From assembly GCF_028389875.1 (NCBI RefSeq), contig NC_084687.1:1142611-1206610 (forward strand): a stretch of DNA of 64,000 nt, read 5' to 3'. Source of the stretch: Rhea pennata. Its lineage: Eukaryota; Chordata; Aves; Rheiformes; Rheidae. Below, piece by piece: positions 42,967 through 55,900 of the stretch. The notes under the pieces are model-generated. The model saw only the letters and a program-made list of their open reading frames with translations. It did not search any database and was not told where the DNA came from. The position numbers and the translations under genes are program-made. Each line of letters begins with the position of its first letter. Positions within the stretch are counted from its first letter, which is position 1.

Positions 42967-43375
42967 TAGGAGAAGCTGTGAAGATGATCAGAGGGCTGGA
43001 GCATCTGCCCTGTGAGGAACGGCTGCAAGAGCTGGACCCATTTAGCCTGGAGAAGACTGGGGGGGGGGTCTTATCAATGTCCATAAGGACCTGAAGGGAA
43101 GGTGTCAAGGGGATGGGGCTAAACTGTTTTCAGTTGTCCAGTGCAAACTGAAACACAGGAATTTCCACTTGAACGTGAGGAGGAATTTATTCACAGTGCA
43201 CTGATGGAGCACTGGAGCAGATTGCCCAGAGAGATTGTGGAGTCTCCTTCTCTGAAGATATTCAAAGCCCGCCTGGATGCAACCCTGTCTAAGATGCTCT
43301 AGGTGATCCTGCTTGAGCAGGGAGGTTGGACTAGATGATCTCCAGAGGTCCCTTCCATCTTTACCAATTCTATGA
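42967..43375 (+). mobile_element. CR1 LINE 3' fragment
   Basis: About 400 bp of typical avian CR1: TTTAGCCTGGAGAAGACTGG, GGAGCAGATTGCCCAGAGAG, GGTGATCCTGCTTGAGCAGG, then GTTGGACTAGATGATCTCC and AGGTCCCTTCC. This 3' end is the main evidence that the genome is avian. It contains a run of nine G and no intact reading frame. Confidence 0.92.
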
Positions 43376-46300
43376 AGCTGGAACCTGCAAGGAAGTCTGG
43401 AGGACTAATCTTATAGACAGATGCTGTTAGAAGAGTGACTGTCTCTTTAACAGAGATGTCATAGGAGAGGTGAATGAGTGCAGACCATCCATTCCCAGCA
43501 AGTGCTGGGACCACCTATTTTTCTCCTGTGTCCCTGTGCTTTCTGAAATTGCCTTGAGCATTCTCCATCTCTTGCCTTCCTCTGCAAGCTCCTCAGACTT
43601 GGAGGAGACTAGACTGCCTCTCTATTGCCTTTTTCAAGCATGCAGCACAATGAAGTCTTGGTTCCAGCTGTGACCTTAGCAATGAAAAATAGCTAGCATC
43701 TTCATGGTCTGCCATAGGGCTCAGCACAGGACAACAGCCAAACCAAGATTCCTCTCGGAATATTCAAGGGGTGATTCTGAACTGTCTAAAATTCAGAAGG
43801 GCATGAACAGATGGTTGCTTCATGGGAGCTGGGTAGAAGATACACATGCAGGTTTGTGCTAGGGTCCCTGGGCCTGACACATACTGAAGATAGGAGTACA
43901 CAACCTAGAGCTCTTTGGCTCAACTAGCACAACCTGTCTTCCAGCTTGGGAAGGTTCCAGTTGGATTTCCCAAGGTGCTGACACCAGGGATCACTGAGGG
44001 AGCATTGGCAGCACCTTGGAAGGACTGACAGCACAACACTACCCACAACCTCCCTTCCCCTCTACAAGAACATTATTGAGTGACAAGGTCCAATTCAGAG
44101 AACTGTCCTATCCAGGCCCATAGAGTCATTTTGGCTCTCCAGGAAGGAATATCACCACTCCTTGTTAGGTTTTAGCAGCAACTCTGCCCCAGCTATACCC
44201 TACTCCCAAACAGCTCTAAAAAGCCTTATTAGCCACATTCCACAGACCAAAGATTCATTTCGGCATTTCTGCACTAATTCACAGAGAAGTTTTGACCAGT
44301 GCTGATACCCAGTGTCCCAGCATTCCTCAGATCCAAGACTTAAATCAGAGCCAAGCCATCTTGAGTGTATTGTGTTTGAGTGAATAATACAGCTCTTTCC
44401 CACCACTCCTGCCTCTTTTGTGCTCCTGACTTTGCAGTAATTGTATTTGTAGTAGCTTGCACTGGCCAGACCTTCTTCCCCAGTTAGGTTCTATTCTAAA
44501 TTTGACCAAGGTTTTATCTGATTTGAAGCAAGCTGTAGGAAGACTTTTAGCAATGCACTGTGGAGGTAGCAAGAGAAATACCACTTAGAATGCCATATGC
44601 CATCCAGAGGTACCACTCACTGAAGTGTTGTGCTTGACCACAAACTCCTAGCATTTGATACCAAAGTTTGAGTTCTATTCTTTAAAGGCAGGTCCATGTG
44701 AAAGAGAGATGCAGCAGAGCATTTGGGGGATTCTGAGTGGATGAAGCAGTGTGAAAAGGTAGCCACAGCATGTTACCAGCTCAGGTGAGTAGAGAATGAT
44801 GCTCAGCTTGCTATAGAGCTAACCTCTTCTCATCTTCCAAATCTTCAGCCTGCCACTAGAGGACAACACACAAACACATGTGAGCCTTGAAGAAAAACAC
44901 ATTTACACTAACAGGAATGAAATGGATCTGGAGTTCCCACTCCCTTTAATAAGGGCATGATACAGCCCACACTGCTCACAGTGAACTTCAATTTAAATGA
45001 GAACTGGCTGAAAAGTGACACTTTCACCCCAGTAGGATTTGTTTATGAATTCCAGGTTTACCATGGAAAAATCAAAGCTTGTTGGCTGAAATAACTTGAT
45101 GTCCAGACTCTTCATTTTGCCAGCAGCCAGGTGGCACACAGGAATATCTAATATCTATGTATTATCAGGTCTCAAAAAATGAAACATGGAAATGAAATAT
45201 CACAGCCACGCTGGAATAAAAAGCAAACGGAAAAGTCAAAGTAAAATGAGAAAGGCAGAGCAAAACCCTCCACTTCAGACCATGTTGCTCCAAAAACAAT
45301 GTGAAAAATGTCATTGCAATCAATGCCTTCCTGGGGAGATGGTTTTATTTCAGCAGAATGGGAGTTGTCAATAGGAATCTCTTCAGAGTGATTTTTTTTA
45401 AAGTGCTTTATTAATAGCGTGCTTAGCCAGAATTCTGCATCCCCAAGGAGAATTCACTGAGCAAGAAATTGTCAGGAGCTCGCAATGTTGTTGTTGTCTG
45501 TCTGTTTAAGCTGGAGAAAGAGAGTGGGAGAGAGGAAAAAATTGTAGATAAAAGCCGCTATTGCAGCCAGGACCACAGTGATAGGCCTGACACTTTCTTC
45601 AGATTGACATCAAATTTCTGGCTGCTGCAGGACCAAATTTCTCACTTCAGGCCACACTAACGCTCCATGTCAAAGCTGGAGGGGAAGGGTTGTCAAGGAA
45701 CCCAGTGAAGAACCCTCTCTCTAGGGAAGGATTCCCATCTTCCCACTAAGCCCTCCTCCACCCAGATGGCTGTGTTTTACATTTGGAGATGTCAAAGCAC
45801 ATTGCAAATGTTTAATTAATGATATCTCGAGAATTACCCATGATGGAAGTGGCTTAATTCCAGTTAAATCAGTTCCTGCTCTCAGACTAAAATTCTTGCT
45901 CCTCTGCACTCAGTGGCAAAGTTTCCATTGACTTCAGCAGCGAATGAATTTCAGCCTTGAGATTTTGGATTTTAAGGGACTCTGAAAATGAAATAGTTTC
46001 ACATCATCATCCAGGTCAGCATGTGTGCATCACCCAAGCCTTGAGCTCAAGATAGAACAGAACTTTTTGGAAGGGATAGTCCATTATGACTCGAAGACCT
46101 ACATGGAGGACAGAGTCCACTCCATATCCAGATTAATTGGAGCTTTGTTTGTTTCCCATTTTGCAGACATACCTTCCTGACCCCAAATATTTTCCCCAGC
46201 TCTTTCATCATGCGATAATGCAGATATCAATAAGGAAATTCTTTTTCCCAAAAGGCAAAGAATGTTCACAGGAAGTAGGCACCAGGGAAATAAAAAAGAA

Positions 46301-47972
46301 GAATAACTAGCTGAGGGAGACTAGGAGGGACAAGAGAAACACACTGTTACTCATATTATTCAAGATCCAGCTAAAGTTAGGCAGCCCAGTCGTTAGCTGT
46401 CTTTCTTCAACAATGAGAGATCCATATTCAGCTGCCCTCCTTGTTACACAGATGTATGTCCCTGTGGAGAAATCCAATGTGATGCAAACTGTGGTGCCAG
46501 ACTTGGCGCCCATCACAGAATCCACTGTGATGGGAGGACAGTGATCATCCCAGCAAGTGGAACTGGGTAATCCTGAACAGCCAGCAACTGCAGTCATGAG
46601 AGAGGAATGGAAAGGCTGTGCAGAGCTGAACTTTAAAGCAGGTGCTTCAGGCACCCCTTTTGAAAGCAGGTCTGGGTGTTGCTCTATCCCTGCAAAAAAC
46701 ATTGCTGAAAGAATCCCTCTCTCCTCCCCTGGACAAACTCAGTAGTTCCTTCACACCCAATAGCAAGAAACTTTAATCTGATACTTGCACATCCCACACT
46801 TCCTGAGATACCTCTGGGCCTTGACCTGGCCTGGTAAACAGAATAACCCCCTAGTTCAACCAAACCTACCCCACTTCGCGTAAGAGAGCTCCAGGTCTGC
46901 TCAGGACTATGGGGTGATCAGTCAGCCTCTCACTGTGGTATGATATCACTTCAACCCTCGCTCCACACATTAGTCCTCTATTTTGACCTTTGACCATTTT
47001 ACATGTGGCTAGAAACAGCTCTTGGAGCATTCAGAACCAGCCACCTACTCCTGGTGTCAGTGCCGATCAGTTTCTGCAAATGCAGCTCATGCATGCACAC
47101 AACCTTTTTCTAGGTTAGTACGGCACAGCTGCAACAGCACCACATCCTGCCATCCAAGCGAGCAGAAAGGAGCCCTCACTGAGCTAAGCACTATGACACT
47201 GCTGTTCCATCCCCTGTATTTCCCACCCCAGACCCTGCCCTATACATAGGGTTGAGAGCAATGGCAGGAATGCTTCTGAGGCATGCAAGAGCAGCGGTGA
47301 GTGAAGGTCAAACCACAGGACAGACAAACCAATAGCCCTGAGCATGGTTGCTCCCAGCAAACAGCTAGATGTGAGTTCCCGCTCCCTTCTCCCCAGTTAC
47401 ACCCAGACTTTCCAGTTGCAGCTGGCTTTAGCAGCCAGTGCAGACACACAGAGTTCTTTATCTGGGGTTATATTTCAGCGTCCCAAAGTCTGGAGCACTT
47501 GAAGTGCTGGTTGGGTACTCCTGCCTCCCTATTTACACTCCTCTGCCCTGCCAGAGCCAGCTTTGCCTTCCCCTACACTGCTATCTCACAAAAATATTGT
47601 TACAAAACAAGCACAGGTCCTAGAGCTATGAACAGGTCTTTATTTGTTGAGGTTTCTTCCCCCCCCCCCCTTCCTTTTGAATGAAATTACTGCCAGCTCT
47701 AAGGGAGAGAGAGGGAAAAGAGTAGAAAGTTTAACTCCTCCCATTGGAGTGTCTCACGCCCCTGCCCAGCCCTTGAAACCCAATAACCAAGATCATTCAA
47801 CAATGCTTTCCCTTCCCTGGCTACATCCTTGCTACATTCTGAACTGCATAAGATACCGTGCCTACAGTGTGTGAAGAAGCAGGGTCACTGATCTTGATCC
47901 AGCTCAGACTGGAGGGATAGTGTGAGCAAACAGCATATCGCACAATTCCTGTGGGCTGCAGCCAAGGCAAGG

Positions 47973-48169
47973 ATGGACAAGCTCTTCTTCTGGGGCATTC
48001 TTCTGGCCTCCTCTATCTACTTCCAAGCAGTGTCTGAGGAGCAAGATGCTGCACACTCGTGCCCACTTCAATGCCACTGTGAAGAAGATGGCATCATGCT
48101 CTCGGTGGATTGCTCTGAGCTGGGGCTTTCAGAAGTCCCTAGCAACCTGAGCCCTCTAACAGCTTACCT
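47973..48169 (+). CDS. LGR6: Leucine-rich repeat G-protein-coupled receptor 6, first coding exon (partial gene)
   Basis: LGR6 is a seven-transmembrane receptor for R-spondins that potentiates Wnt signalling and marks stem cells in skin and other epithelia. This exon gives residues 1-65 plus two bases: a signal peptide ([20 protein letters not shown]), an acidic stretch, and the LRRNT cysteine cap [18 protein letters not shown] followed by [19 protein letters not shown]. The cap and the LTAYL end match LGR6 better than LGR4 or LGR5. The start codon has a strong context (A at -3, G at +4). Donor gtaagt follows in phase 2, the usual place where LGR exon 1 stops before the first repeat. The remaining LRR and membrane exons must lie beyond this window. 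Its position downstream of PTPRV on the same strand agrees with mammalian order. Confidence 0.93.
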
Positions 48170-50926
48170 GTAAGTACTGCCCTTGTTGTTTCTTTTGCAA
48201 TGCTTTCTCCAGACCCCTTAGTCAGCTGCATCTTTGCTCAAGCTTGGGAGTTTCTGCCACATTTTCCTGAAATGAAATTTCCACCAGAAAACAGAAACAA
48301 AACAAAGCAATAAAAAGGGCAGCTATTACTCCAGGAGCTACCAAGTTAAGGCAGCTCCCCCTCCTCCCTGCACCCCTTTGCAAATGCTGTTTATATTGCC
48401 ATGTTATGCATGCTTTGCTTCTTGATTACAGTGGATCAGAGGAGCTGATTTGCTGAGTAGATTCTGATTTTCTGAGAGCATAATGGAGTATTTATAGCAA
48501 GCAATTACTGCAAACTGTTCTGGGATCTATCTGTCAAACATTTCCATGGCTGTGATAACTCACGGCTTTTGGGGTTTGGGTTGAGCTGGCCACCATCAGT
48601 GTCCAATTTTCCTGTTTAAAATAAGTATGAAAGTCTTATAAAAAGGTGTGAGAGTGGGGTTTTTTTGGTTTGGCTTAAAAGTTCCTAAATCTCTGAATGT
48701 TCCCCTTCCCCTCTACTATTAATAGACCAAAGAGTTAAATTAGCACAAGGACTGGTGAGATCATTTCTAGTCCCAGAGACAGTATCGGGGTCCAATCTGA
48801 TTAGTGATGATTGAGGATATCCCCAGGATGAGCAAAGGAGTCCATGAAAGGACCACAGAGTTTGACCAGCTCCATGTCTCCAGGAGAAGTAACCTGTTTC
48901 TCCGGGATACAAGTTGTCCCTGGCCTGCCCTAGGAAAATCTGGTCTGTTTATTCACAGAAAGTGCTGCAGTCACCAACCTCAGCTGTGCAGCATGTAGGC
49001 TGAGAAGGGCCTTGTCTTTCCCATCTAGGGATGCAGCTAAAAAGGAGCCAAAGGAAGCTGTGTGTATTACAATCATACACAGCAGCTGGTAGTCCCCAGG
49101 CAGTGATGAGGATATAAGTTTCATGCTCGTCACACCAAGAAGAAGCATGTGTCCATGTGTGCAATATGTATTGTGTTGCTGGTTTCCTAGTGTCCATGGC
49201 TTGTCCTGTGATCTGGTTGCTCTATGGTTAAGTTTAAGCACACTAACCAGTTCAGGAAGTGTTTTGCAAAGCCAGGTGGAAGCTGCTGTGGCTGAGTAAG
49301 AGCGAGCTTCTCTTCCCCATCTTACCTGCCTGAGGACCATGTTGCTTTATGTCTTGTGCTGACCATCAGGTGGCCAGAGTCATGCTGGGTCACCTGAGAA
49401 AGAAATACGACAGGAAAGGATGATTTTCACTGGAGAAAGATGAAGGAACTGTATAATACAAACTGTATTTCTATGGGAGAGGGAGCTATGGAACACTTAG
49501 CCCCTGAAGTGCATGCTGCATAGGAGTACCTCCTCTGTCCACATTCTGGGGCTAAGTTTGGAGCTAGCTGCCTATGAGTGTGATAAGTCACTATGGCTCT
49601 GGAGCCTGCCCCAGCAGAGGTGGTTAAAAACAGGTGAGCTGTAAGCTTGGAAGGTTGCAGAGCTCTGCAGCACCCATGCTACTATGAGGACAAATGATAG
49701 CCTCATCAGGGATACACTCCACTTTTGCAGTCCTCACAAGACAGGGTACATATGACTGGCTCTGAAGAGAATATGTTGCCATCCAGGTCTGCAGTGTTCC
49801 TCATTGGACTGTGAGCTACAGAGAGCTATGTTGCATGAACCAAGGTCGACCACTAAATAAAACGGTCCTCACTGTCATATTTACCCTGATGTGGTGGTCA
49901 GAGATGGGACATAGAGCCTAGGGATATGGATTCTGTGTGCAGGGTGTTCGGTGAGCAGATGTTTGAAGACGCTTTTGGTCTACTGCAGCAGGTTACTGTG
50001 CAGCTGCTTCTGGCAGAGTTCTGAGTATCTCTGGGACTCAGCCTTCAGGATGGCTCTGCAGTGCCCATTGATTTGGGAGTGTGTCCAGTTGCCTTGGTCA
50101 CTGTTCTGCACTCCCCTGGGAAGCTGTGAGCTGCTACAGCAGCCTGCTTTATTCACATGGTGGCGCTAGTGACAGCAATTTGCAGGAGAAGCACCAGGAA
50201 TAGAACCTCCCCAGCTCCATCACCTTGCAGGAAAAGCCAGGTGTAAAATCCTTATGATGGAAACTGGCAGGTGTTGGAAGGTACTGCATTTCCCCCTTCC
50301 TCTTAGAGCTGGATCTATATGAGGGATAAAAGCACATTTGTTTCATGACTCTCAAGTGCTGCCTGTGAGTTAATAAATAAGATAATATAACAGAGGTAGG
50401 AAGGAAGGATGAATTTGGAACTATTGGGAGAGGACTGAAGAACTGTGTTTGCTCTCCATTTCTGTCATTACCTTCTTGGTTTACCTTTGGCAAGTCAGAG
50501 AAGATTAGTTTCTCAGTTATGAAGTGCGGAGCCAGGACTGATTTTTCCAAGCAAATCAGCACAAATTTTGTTGAAACTGTGGCTCTTCAGGAGAGCTCTT
50601 AGCTCTTCAGGCAAACTCAGACTTTAAATCCACATTCAGATATGTAAAGAAATGACTCAGTTTCTTTGTAGAGCTGGAAGTACTGAAAAGAAAGCTTGTA
50701 ATGGAAACAAAGATCATGGAGCTGAAGCTACTCCAAAAAGCATTCCAACTTTATTGATTTATGCTTTGTCTTCCAAGCAAATTACTCATGAGCCTTTCTG
50801 TAAAGAGTAGGTCTCTTAGGTGCAAAATAAAGCAAAGGATCTTCATAATAACCTCTGATTAGACACTGCCTCACCACTAATGAGCTTGCATTCGTGCCCC
50901 ATCCTGACAACACCATGTCTCCATCA

Positions 50927-51090
50927 TGCCTGTCTCTTTCCAAGAACTCTGTCCTTCTCTCTGTTATACCTACCTGAACAAGAGTTGCCTGATCCTGGGA
51001 TCACCAATCCAAAAATAAGCTTTTTCAAGATGGAGGCACCATCAGTGAGTTTGCAACAGTGGTCAGAGATTAGAGAGAAACAAGTCACCT
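50927..51090 (+). repeat. Inverted duplication, arm A
   Basis: 164 bp that recur in reverse orientation at 52360-52522. The first 88 or so bases are identical, and the remainder has scattered substitutions. This is probably the source copy because only arm B is flanked by direct repeats. Confidence 0.9.
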
Positions 51091-52082
51091 CTTACCAACA
51101 GGATTTCTCCAGTAGGCACTCAGACCTGTTGGTATCTCCTTCGTAGTCCTGGAGAGAGCCTAGGCAGCCAGCTCAGCTAGGGCTTGTCTGTGTTAAGAGA
51201 CAGAACCCTGCAGGCAGCCTGAACTCATTCAGGTCTCATGCTGGCTCTACCATTCCATTTCTCTGTAGCAGCACAGACCACCCTGCCTGGTTCATGGCAT
51301 GAAGGCTTGCCAGCCTTAGCAGAAAACCTGGCTGGGGGATCAAACTGTGTCTTAGCATGTCGTTAGAGCCCAGCCATGAGACACTAAGGATTAGCACACC
51401 CTGTCCTGTTCAGCTGCATCCAGACAGCCTAGGGCCTGTACTAACCCCAAAGTTTGGGCTATTTAGAGCGTAAGGTTAAGAGTTAGTTAACATGCCAGTA
51501 AGTCCTACCAACAGCATGACAAATATCACAGCTCCGTCTTCCACAGCCAGTATCATATGCAGGGGAGTTGCTGTTGGGGCTGGCAACAGAGGTGTGTTGG
51601 AGCTGATGGGAGATCTCTGGAGAGGACAGTAGCAAGCTAAGAGCAAGAAGGAGACTGGTGCTGCAAAGGGAAAAGTTCCTGTGACAGCAGAAAGGAGACT
51701 GTAAAGGAGCACTGAGGAAGATGGTGTCAGGTAACAGAGGAAAGCAGGGAGAGGAAGACTTGGCGCAGTGCAGAATATTAACTTGGCTTCACCTACCGGC
51801 ACTGCTGTAAACTTTACGTGTGACCTGACTGAGTGATCTCACCTCAGATTCCCTGGGATATACAAGTGCCACCACCAATGAACTCGGGGAGGTGGCGATG
51901 GGGATGTCAGTCCCTGAGGTCTGGAAACAGGACTCTGACAAGCCTCAGATTTTCAGAGCAGATAAGTCCTACTACATAATTGCCCTGCAATGCAATCCTG
52001 ATCCCACCTCTGACTCACCTGTATCTGGCTACTAGCCTCTTGACAAAGGGAATGGAAGGCAATGCTGGGGTAGTGGGAGGGT

Positions 52083-52110
52083 AAAAAAAAAAAGAAAAGA
52101 AAAGAAAAGG
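52083..52110 (+). repeat. (AAAAG)n tract
   Basis: A run of A followed by about four AAAAG units, between the two arms of the inverted duplication. Confidence 0.85.
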
Positions 52111-52359
52111 ACACTGCTACAACGATGTTGCTGGTACCTGCCAGGTACCTCCTAGGATCAGGCTAGTTTGCTCAACCTTAATTGGCAGGAAACAGAGGAC
52201 TCAAAGAGACATAGTTCCTCTAACATCAGCAGAGCACACCCTCATTAGTACCCACAGATGGAAAGTGGTGACAGTAGCACCATGGTTATGTGGTCAGGTC
52301 AACCCATAAACTCTGGCCAACCAGCACATGTATTGGTTAGAAAACAGACAGGTTGCAGT

Positions 52360-52522
52360 GGTGTCTTGTTTCTCACTCATCTCTGATCACTGTTGTAAAC
52401 TCATTGATGGTGCCTCCATCTTGAAAAAGCTTATCTTTGGATTGGTGATCCCAGGATCAGGCAACTCTTGTTCAGGTAGGTATAACAGAGAGAAGGACAG
52501 AGTTCTTGGAAAGAGACAGGCA
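52360..52522 (-). repeat. Inverted duplication, arm B, flanked by 13-bp direct repeats
   Basis: Reverse-complement copy of arm A. The 13-mer CAGGTTGCAGTGG occurs at 52349-52361 and again at 52521-52533, bracketing the copy like a target-site duplication. A further GGTTGCAGTG lies just downstream. Confidence 0.88.
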
Positions 52523-52599
52523 GGTTGCAGTGGCACTGCAGAGGTTGCAGTGCCTCTCACCCAGCCTGGACTTAGGGTATATGAAAAGGAACTGGGAGA

Positions 52600-52961
52600 A
52601 TTCTCCAGAATCTCAGGATACTTTAGGAAGTCACCTCTGGATGTCTCTGATTCAACCCCCTGCCCAAAACAAGTCCAGCTTAACAGGTTGCTCAGGGCCT
52701 TGTCCTGTCAGGTTTTGAATATCTCCAGGATTCCTCCACCCCATCCCTGTTCCCATGTTTGACCACTCTCATGGGACTTTGTTTTTTCTTCATATCAAAT
52801 TGGATTTTCCCATGTGCCAACTTCTGCTCATTACCTCTTGTCTTCTCTGTGTATCTCCAAGAGTTTGGCCCATCTTCTCTACACCATCCCAATAGGTAGT
52901 TGAGGACAGCACTAAGATTTCCCCATTTCATCTCTTGCAAAGACTGAACAAACCCACTTGC
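52600..52961 (-). mobile_element. CR1 LINE fragment, reversed
   Basis: Reverse-complement CR1 motifs in order: GATTCAACCCCCTGC, AACAGGTTGCTCAGGGCC, GTTTTGAATATCTCCAGGAT, GTTTGACCACTCTCATGG and TCATTACCTCTTGTC. Diverged, no reading frame kept. Confidence 0.85.
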
Positions 52962-55900
52962 ATCACAGAGCATGGAATATAGGCAGAGTTGGAAATAATA
53001 CAATGAGAGAGAGGGGAGCATACAAGGAACTGGGGATATTTCACTGGAGATGATAAGGATGTAGAACACAAACCTGTAAGAAACTAGACATCACTAGCAC
53101 TGCTGCTCACAGCTCAACTGGAGGAGATGTACATGGCTTTGGCCCTTTGGTGAGCTACTCCAAGCCATCCCTTCATTTCCTAGAGCCCCAGACCTTCCAC
53201 AGCACCAGGAAAGTGTCAGACTCCACTTCTGCTCTATGCCCCATCTCCAGAAGTACTGGAGAAATCTGTATCCTTGCCATGTTTGCCCCTTGTCCCAAGA
53301 CCTGTGCACACCTTGCAGTGGAAAAGGGTAACCGCTGCACAGCTCACTACATGCAATATTATTGCTCTATCCTTGCAAGCGGGGAAAGACCAGAGGTACA
53401 AGACAGACTGATGAGGTAGGCTATTGATGTCACAGCAAGATTTGCAGGGGGTAGAGGGAACAGGGTTGAGTCTTATTGCTCCTGGATATCACCAGGGATC
53501 TAAGGAGTCTGCCAAATGGAAAGCTTTTCATTCTCCATGCTGTTTCTATGGGGAATGGGGACAGGAGCTCTCAGGGTAGTTCTCATCCTGCAGAGATATT
53601 TCAAGCCATCACCTGGTATTTGGCAGCCCACTGGGAATCTGGGGCCAGGGTGCCACAACACCCGTGTTCTCCACTGAGCTGCCCTCTGGAGTCAGGTGGC
53701 TGCATGGACCTATCCCAGTGACTCTCAGGAAGCAGGTTGTTTGCTGCTCTGACATGATTTCTAATACTGTCACATGAAGCCAGGCAGCCATTTGCCTGGT
53801 CATGTAGCACTACATCACTGCATCCCGTGCAAGGAGAGCTTGAGGGAAGATATCTCTTTCCCAATATATATTTTCTAAGTACCCACAAAATTTTGGGTAG
53901 GGGAAACAACAGAGTTTTAAGGGTGACTCTGGAGCCACATCCGGAGCTCAGAGCAAGACAAGCACCAACACTGAAGGCAGCTTGTCTGCCTCCCCTCAAC
54001 CCTAAGCTCTCCTTATTGCTCTGCCACAACCTCTGTCCCCCTGCTGCCTTCAGCTTGGGAAGGGGGAAGATGGACCCCATCACAGCCACCCTATGAAAAG
54101 CAGCAGCCCAGAAGATGAGCAGCTCTGGTGGCTGAACTACAGGACCCTGGGCAGGTGTCAGAGCAGTGGGGAGGGATGTTGGGGTTAAACGTGGGGTGAC
54201 ATGGAGATGGGATCTTCTGCTGCAGGGACTTCTGTGTGCCTTTGGGAGTGAGGTGACAAGCACACACCCTGGAGAGATACAGGGGGTATCCAAAAAGCCA
54301 GAAAGTTCCAAATCCAGAAAGTATGAAATCTTGTAAATAAAATCCTTCCTTGGAATCATCCTTGCTTTCTTCCCCAGGCAATTTCTCTCAGATAGACAAA
54401 GATCAGAGAGTCACCATCCTGCAGCTCATGTTTGCCCAGTACCAGGGCCCATCCACAGCCAATTCTCTGTGCCATGGTCACCAGAGGAGCCACAGCACTA
54501 CACCAAGCCCCCTCTGCACCAAGCCTCATCCAGACACAGCACAAAGGTACAGACCCGCTCCAAAGATCTTCTAGTCCCTTCTTCTAAAGCTCCAATACAA
54601 TATAGGTTTTCCAAAGCCATTCTCAGATCCTGGTGGCTACACTGATGCATTAAGGGCTGTCTTCCTCCTTGATCTTCTTCCTTCTCACAAGGCAAATGAG
54701 AAATGCCACTCCTGCCCTGTACAGCCAGAAGCCCATGGCCTCTCCCTTGGAAATGCCCCTCAGGCCTTCAGGAAATGGCAAACAGAGCAGAAACAAAAGG
54801 AAACATTTATGAGCTCAACGACCCAGACCTAGAAGATAAGGCTTGTAAGAGGCATTAGGAGAGCTGGGCTCAGGCACAGGCCCTGCAGCAGGTTTAGGAT
54901 TTCCCATCTAACAACTTTAAGATACAGGGTTTTTCCTGGAATAGTGGGGATAATGAAAGTTTCTCTCCTCTGAGCACTTGATTTCCTCCACAGGGGCTCC
55001 GTGCCATACACAAGAGCCTGCTAGCTTTGTATAAGAGCTCCAAAAAGGACACAACCATGCTCTGCATCCTTGTTGCATCTTTGTCAACAGGAATGAAAGG
55101 GGGCCTCCTTCAGCACCCTGATTGCCTTCTTGTGTTCAGCCACTTAGCACGAGCTCACCCATTGGCATCCTCAGTAGAAGAGGATTAGGTCTTTGATATT
55201 TCTGTGTCTCTGCTTTATTTGTCTTGTAACTGCTCCCATACCCTCTGCGTGGGTTAATAACACATGCAAACTGCTGAGTGGCCATTCGAGTTTGGAAGAT
55301 ACTTGGACAGCGAATGGGAGAGAGGTTTAAGTCCCAGCTCTGCCATGGGGTTTTCATGCTATCTCAGGTGAGCCAGGCAGGCTCTGATTCCAGGCATTGT
55401 CTAGGTGCTGAGTGCCACAGTCTGTCTTGAAGTAAAAATGCAGCGTAGAATCCAGATGGTCCAGAACCACATGTATTCTGGCTCAGCATGCCCCAGCACA
55501 TCTGCATGGTGTCCTGTAGCTCAAGGTGGCTCTTTGTCTGAAACAAAGAAGCAGGTGGAGAGCATTTTCCTGCATTAATGAACACTGACACTCTGGAATG
55601 ACCTAGCAGGCCAGGCCAAACCAAGACCTGCCTCAGTCTCAGACATCAGGGAGAGCTGCCATCATTGATAACAAATCCATCATTGACTCTGGCTGGTTTT
55701 CCTTTCCTCGAGAACATAGATGAACGCTAATTCAAAGTAGCATAATTCCTCCTTCTATGCTCCCCAGCTTATAATGAAGAGAAAATCAAACTGAATAGAT
55801 CTAAGATCAGGCACAGCTTGGGAGTGGCTTGTAAGAGAAACTGAAAAACAACCTGAAAAAGCCACTGCTACTGGGCATGTGCTTCCAAATGGCCTTGTGT

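Larger units (their letters stand above)
38865..47972. other. PTPRV-LGR6 interval (9.1 kb)
   Basis: After the PTPRV 3' UTR the interval contains one CR1 copy (42967-43375) and otherwise unique-looking, partly A+T-rich DNA. I recognise no coding exon or RNA gene. It must include the LGR6 promoter and 5' UTR, whose borders I cannot place. Confidence 0.6.

Noticed and set aside
42967-43375. Coding exon within the PTPRV-LGR6 interval
   Set aside because: The similarity is to CR1 LINE non-coding 3' sequence, with stops in all frames over its length.
53601-54359. 252-codon open frame on the minus strand inside LGR6 intron 1
   Set aside because: No recognisable domain and low-complexity Ser/Pro/Leu composition. 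A frame of this length is within chance expectation for six frames over 64 kb.
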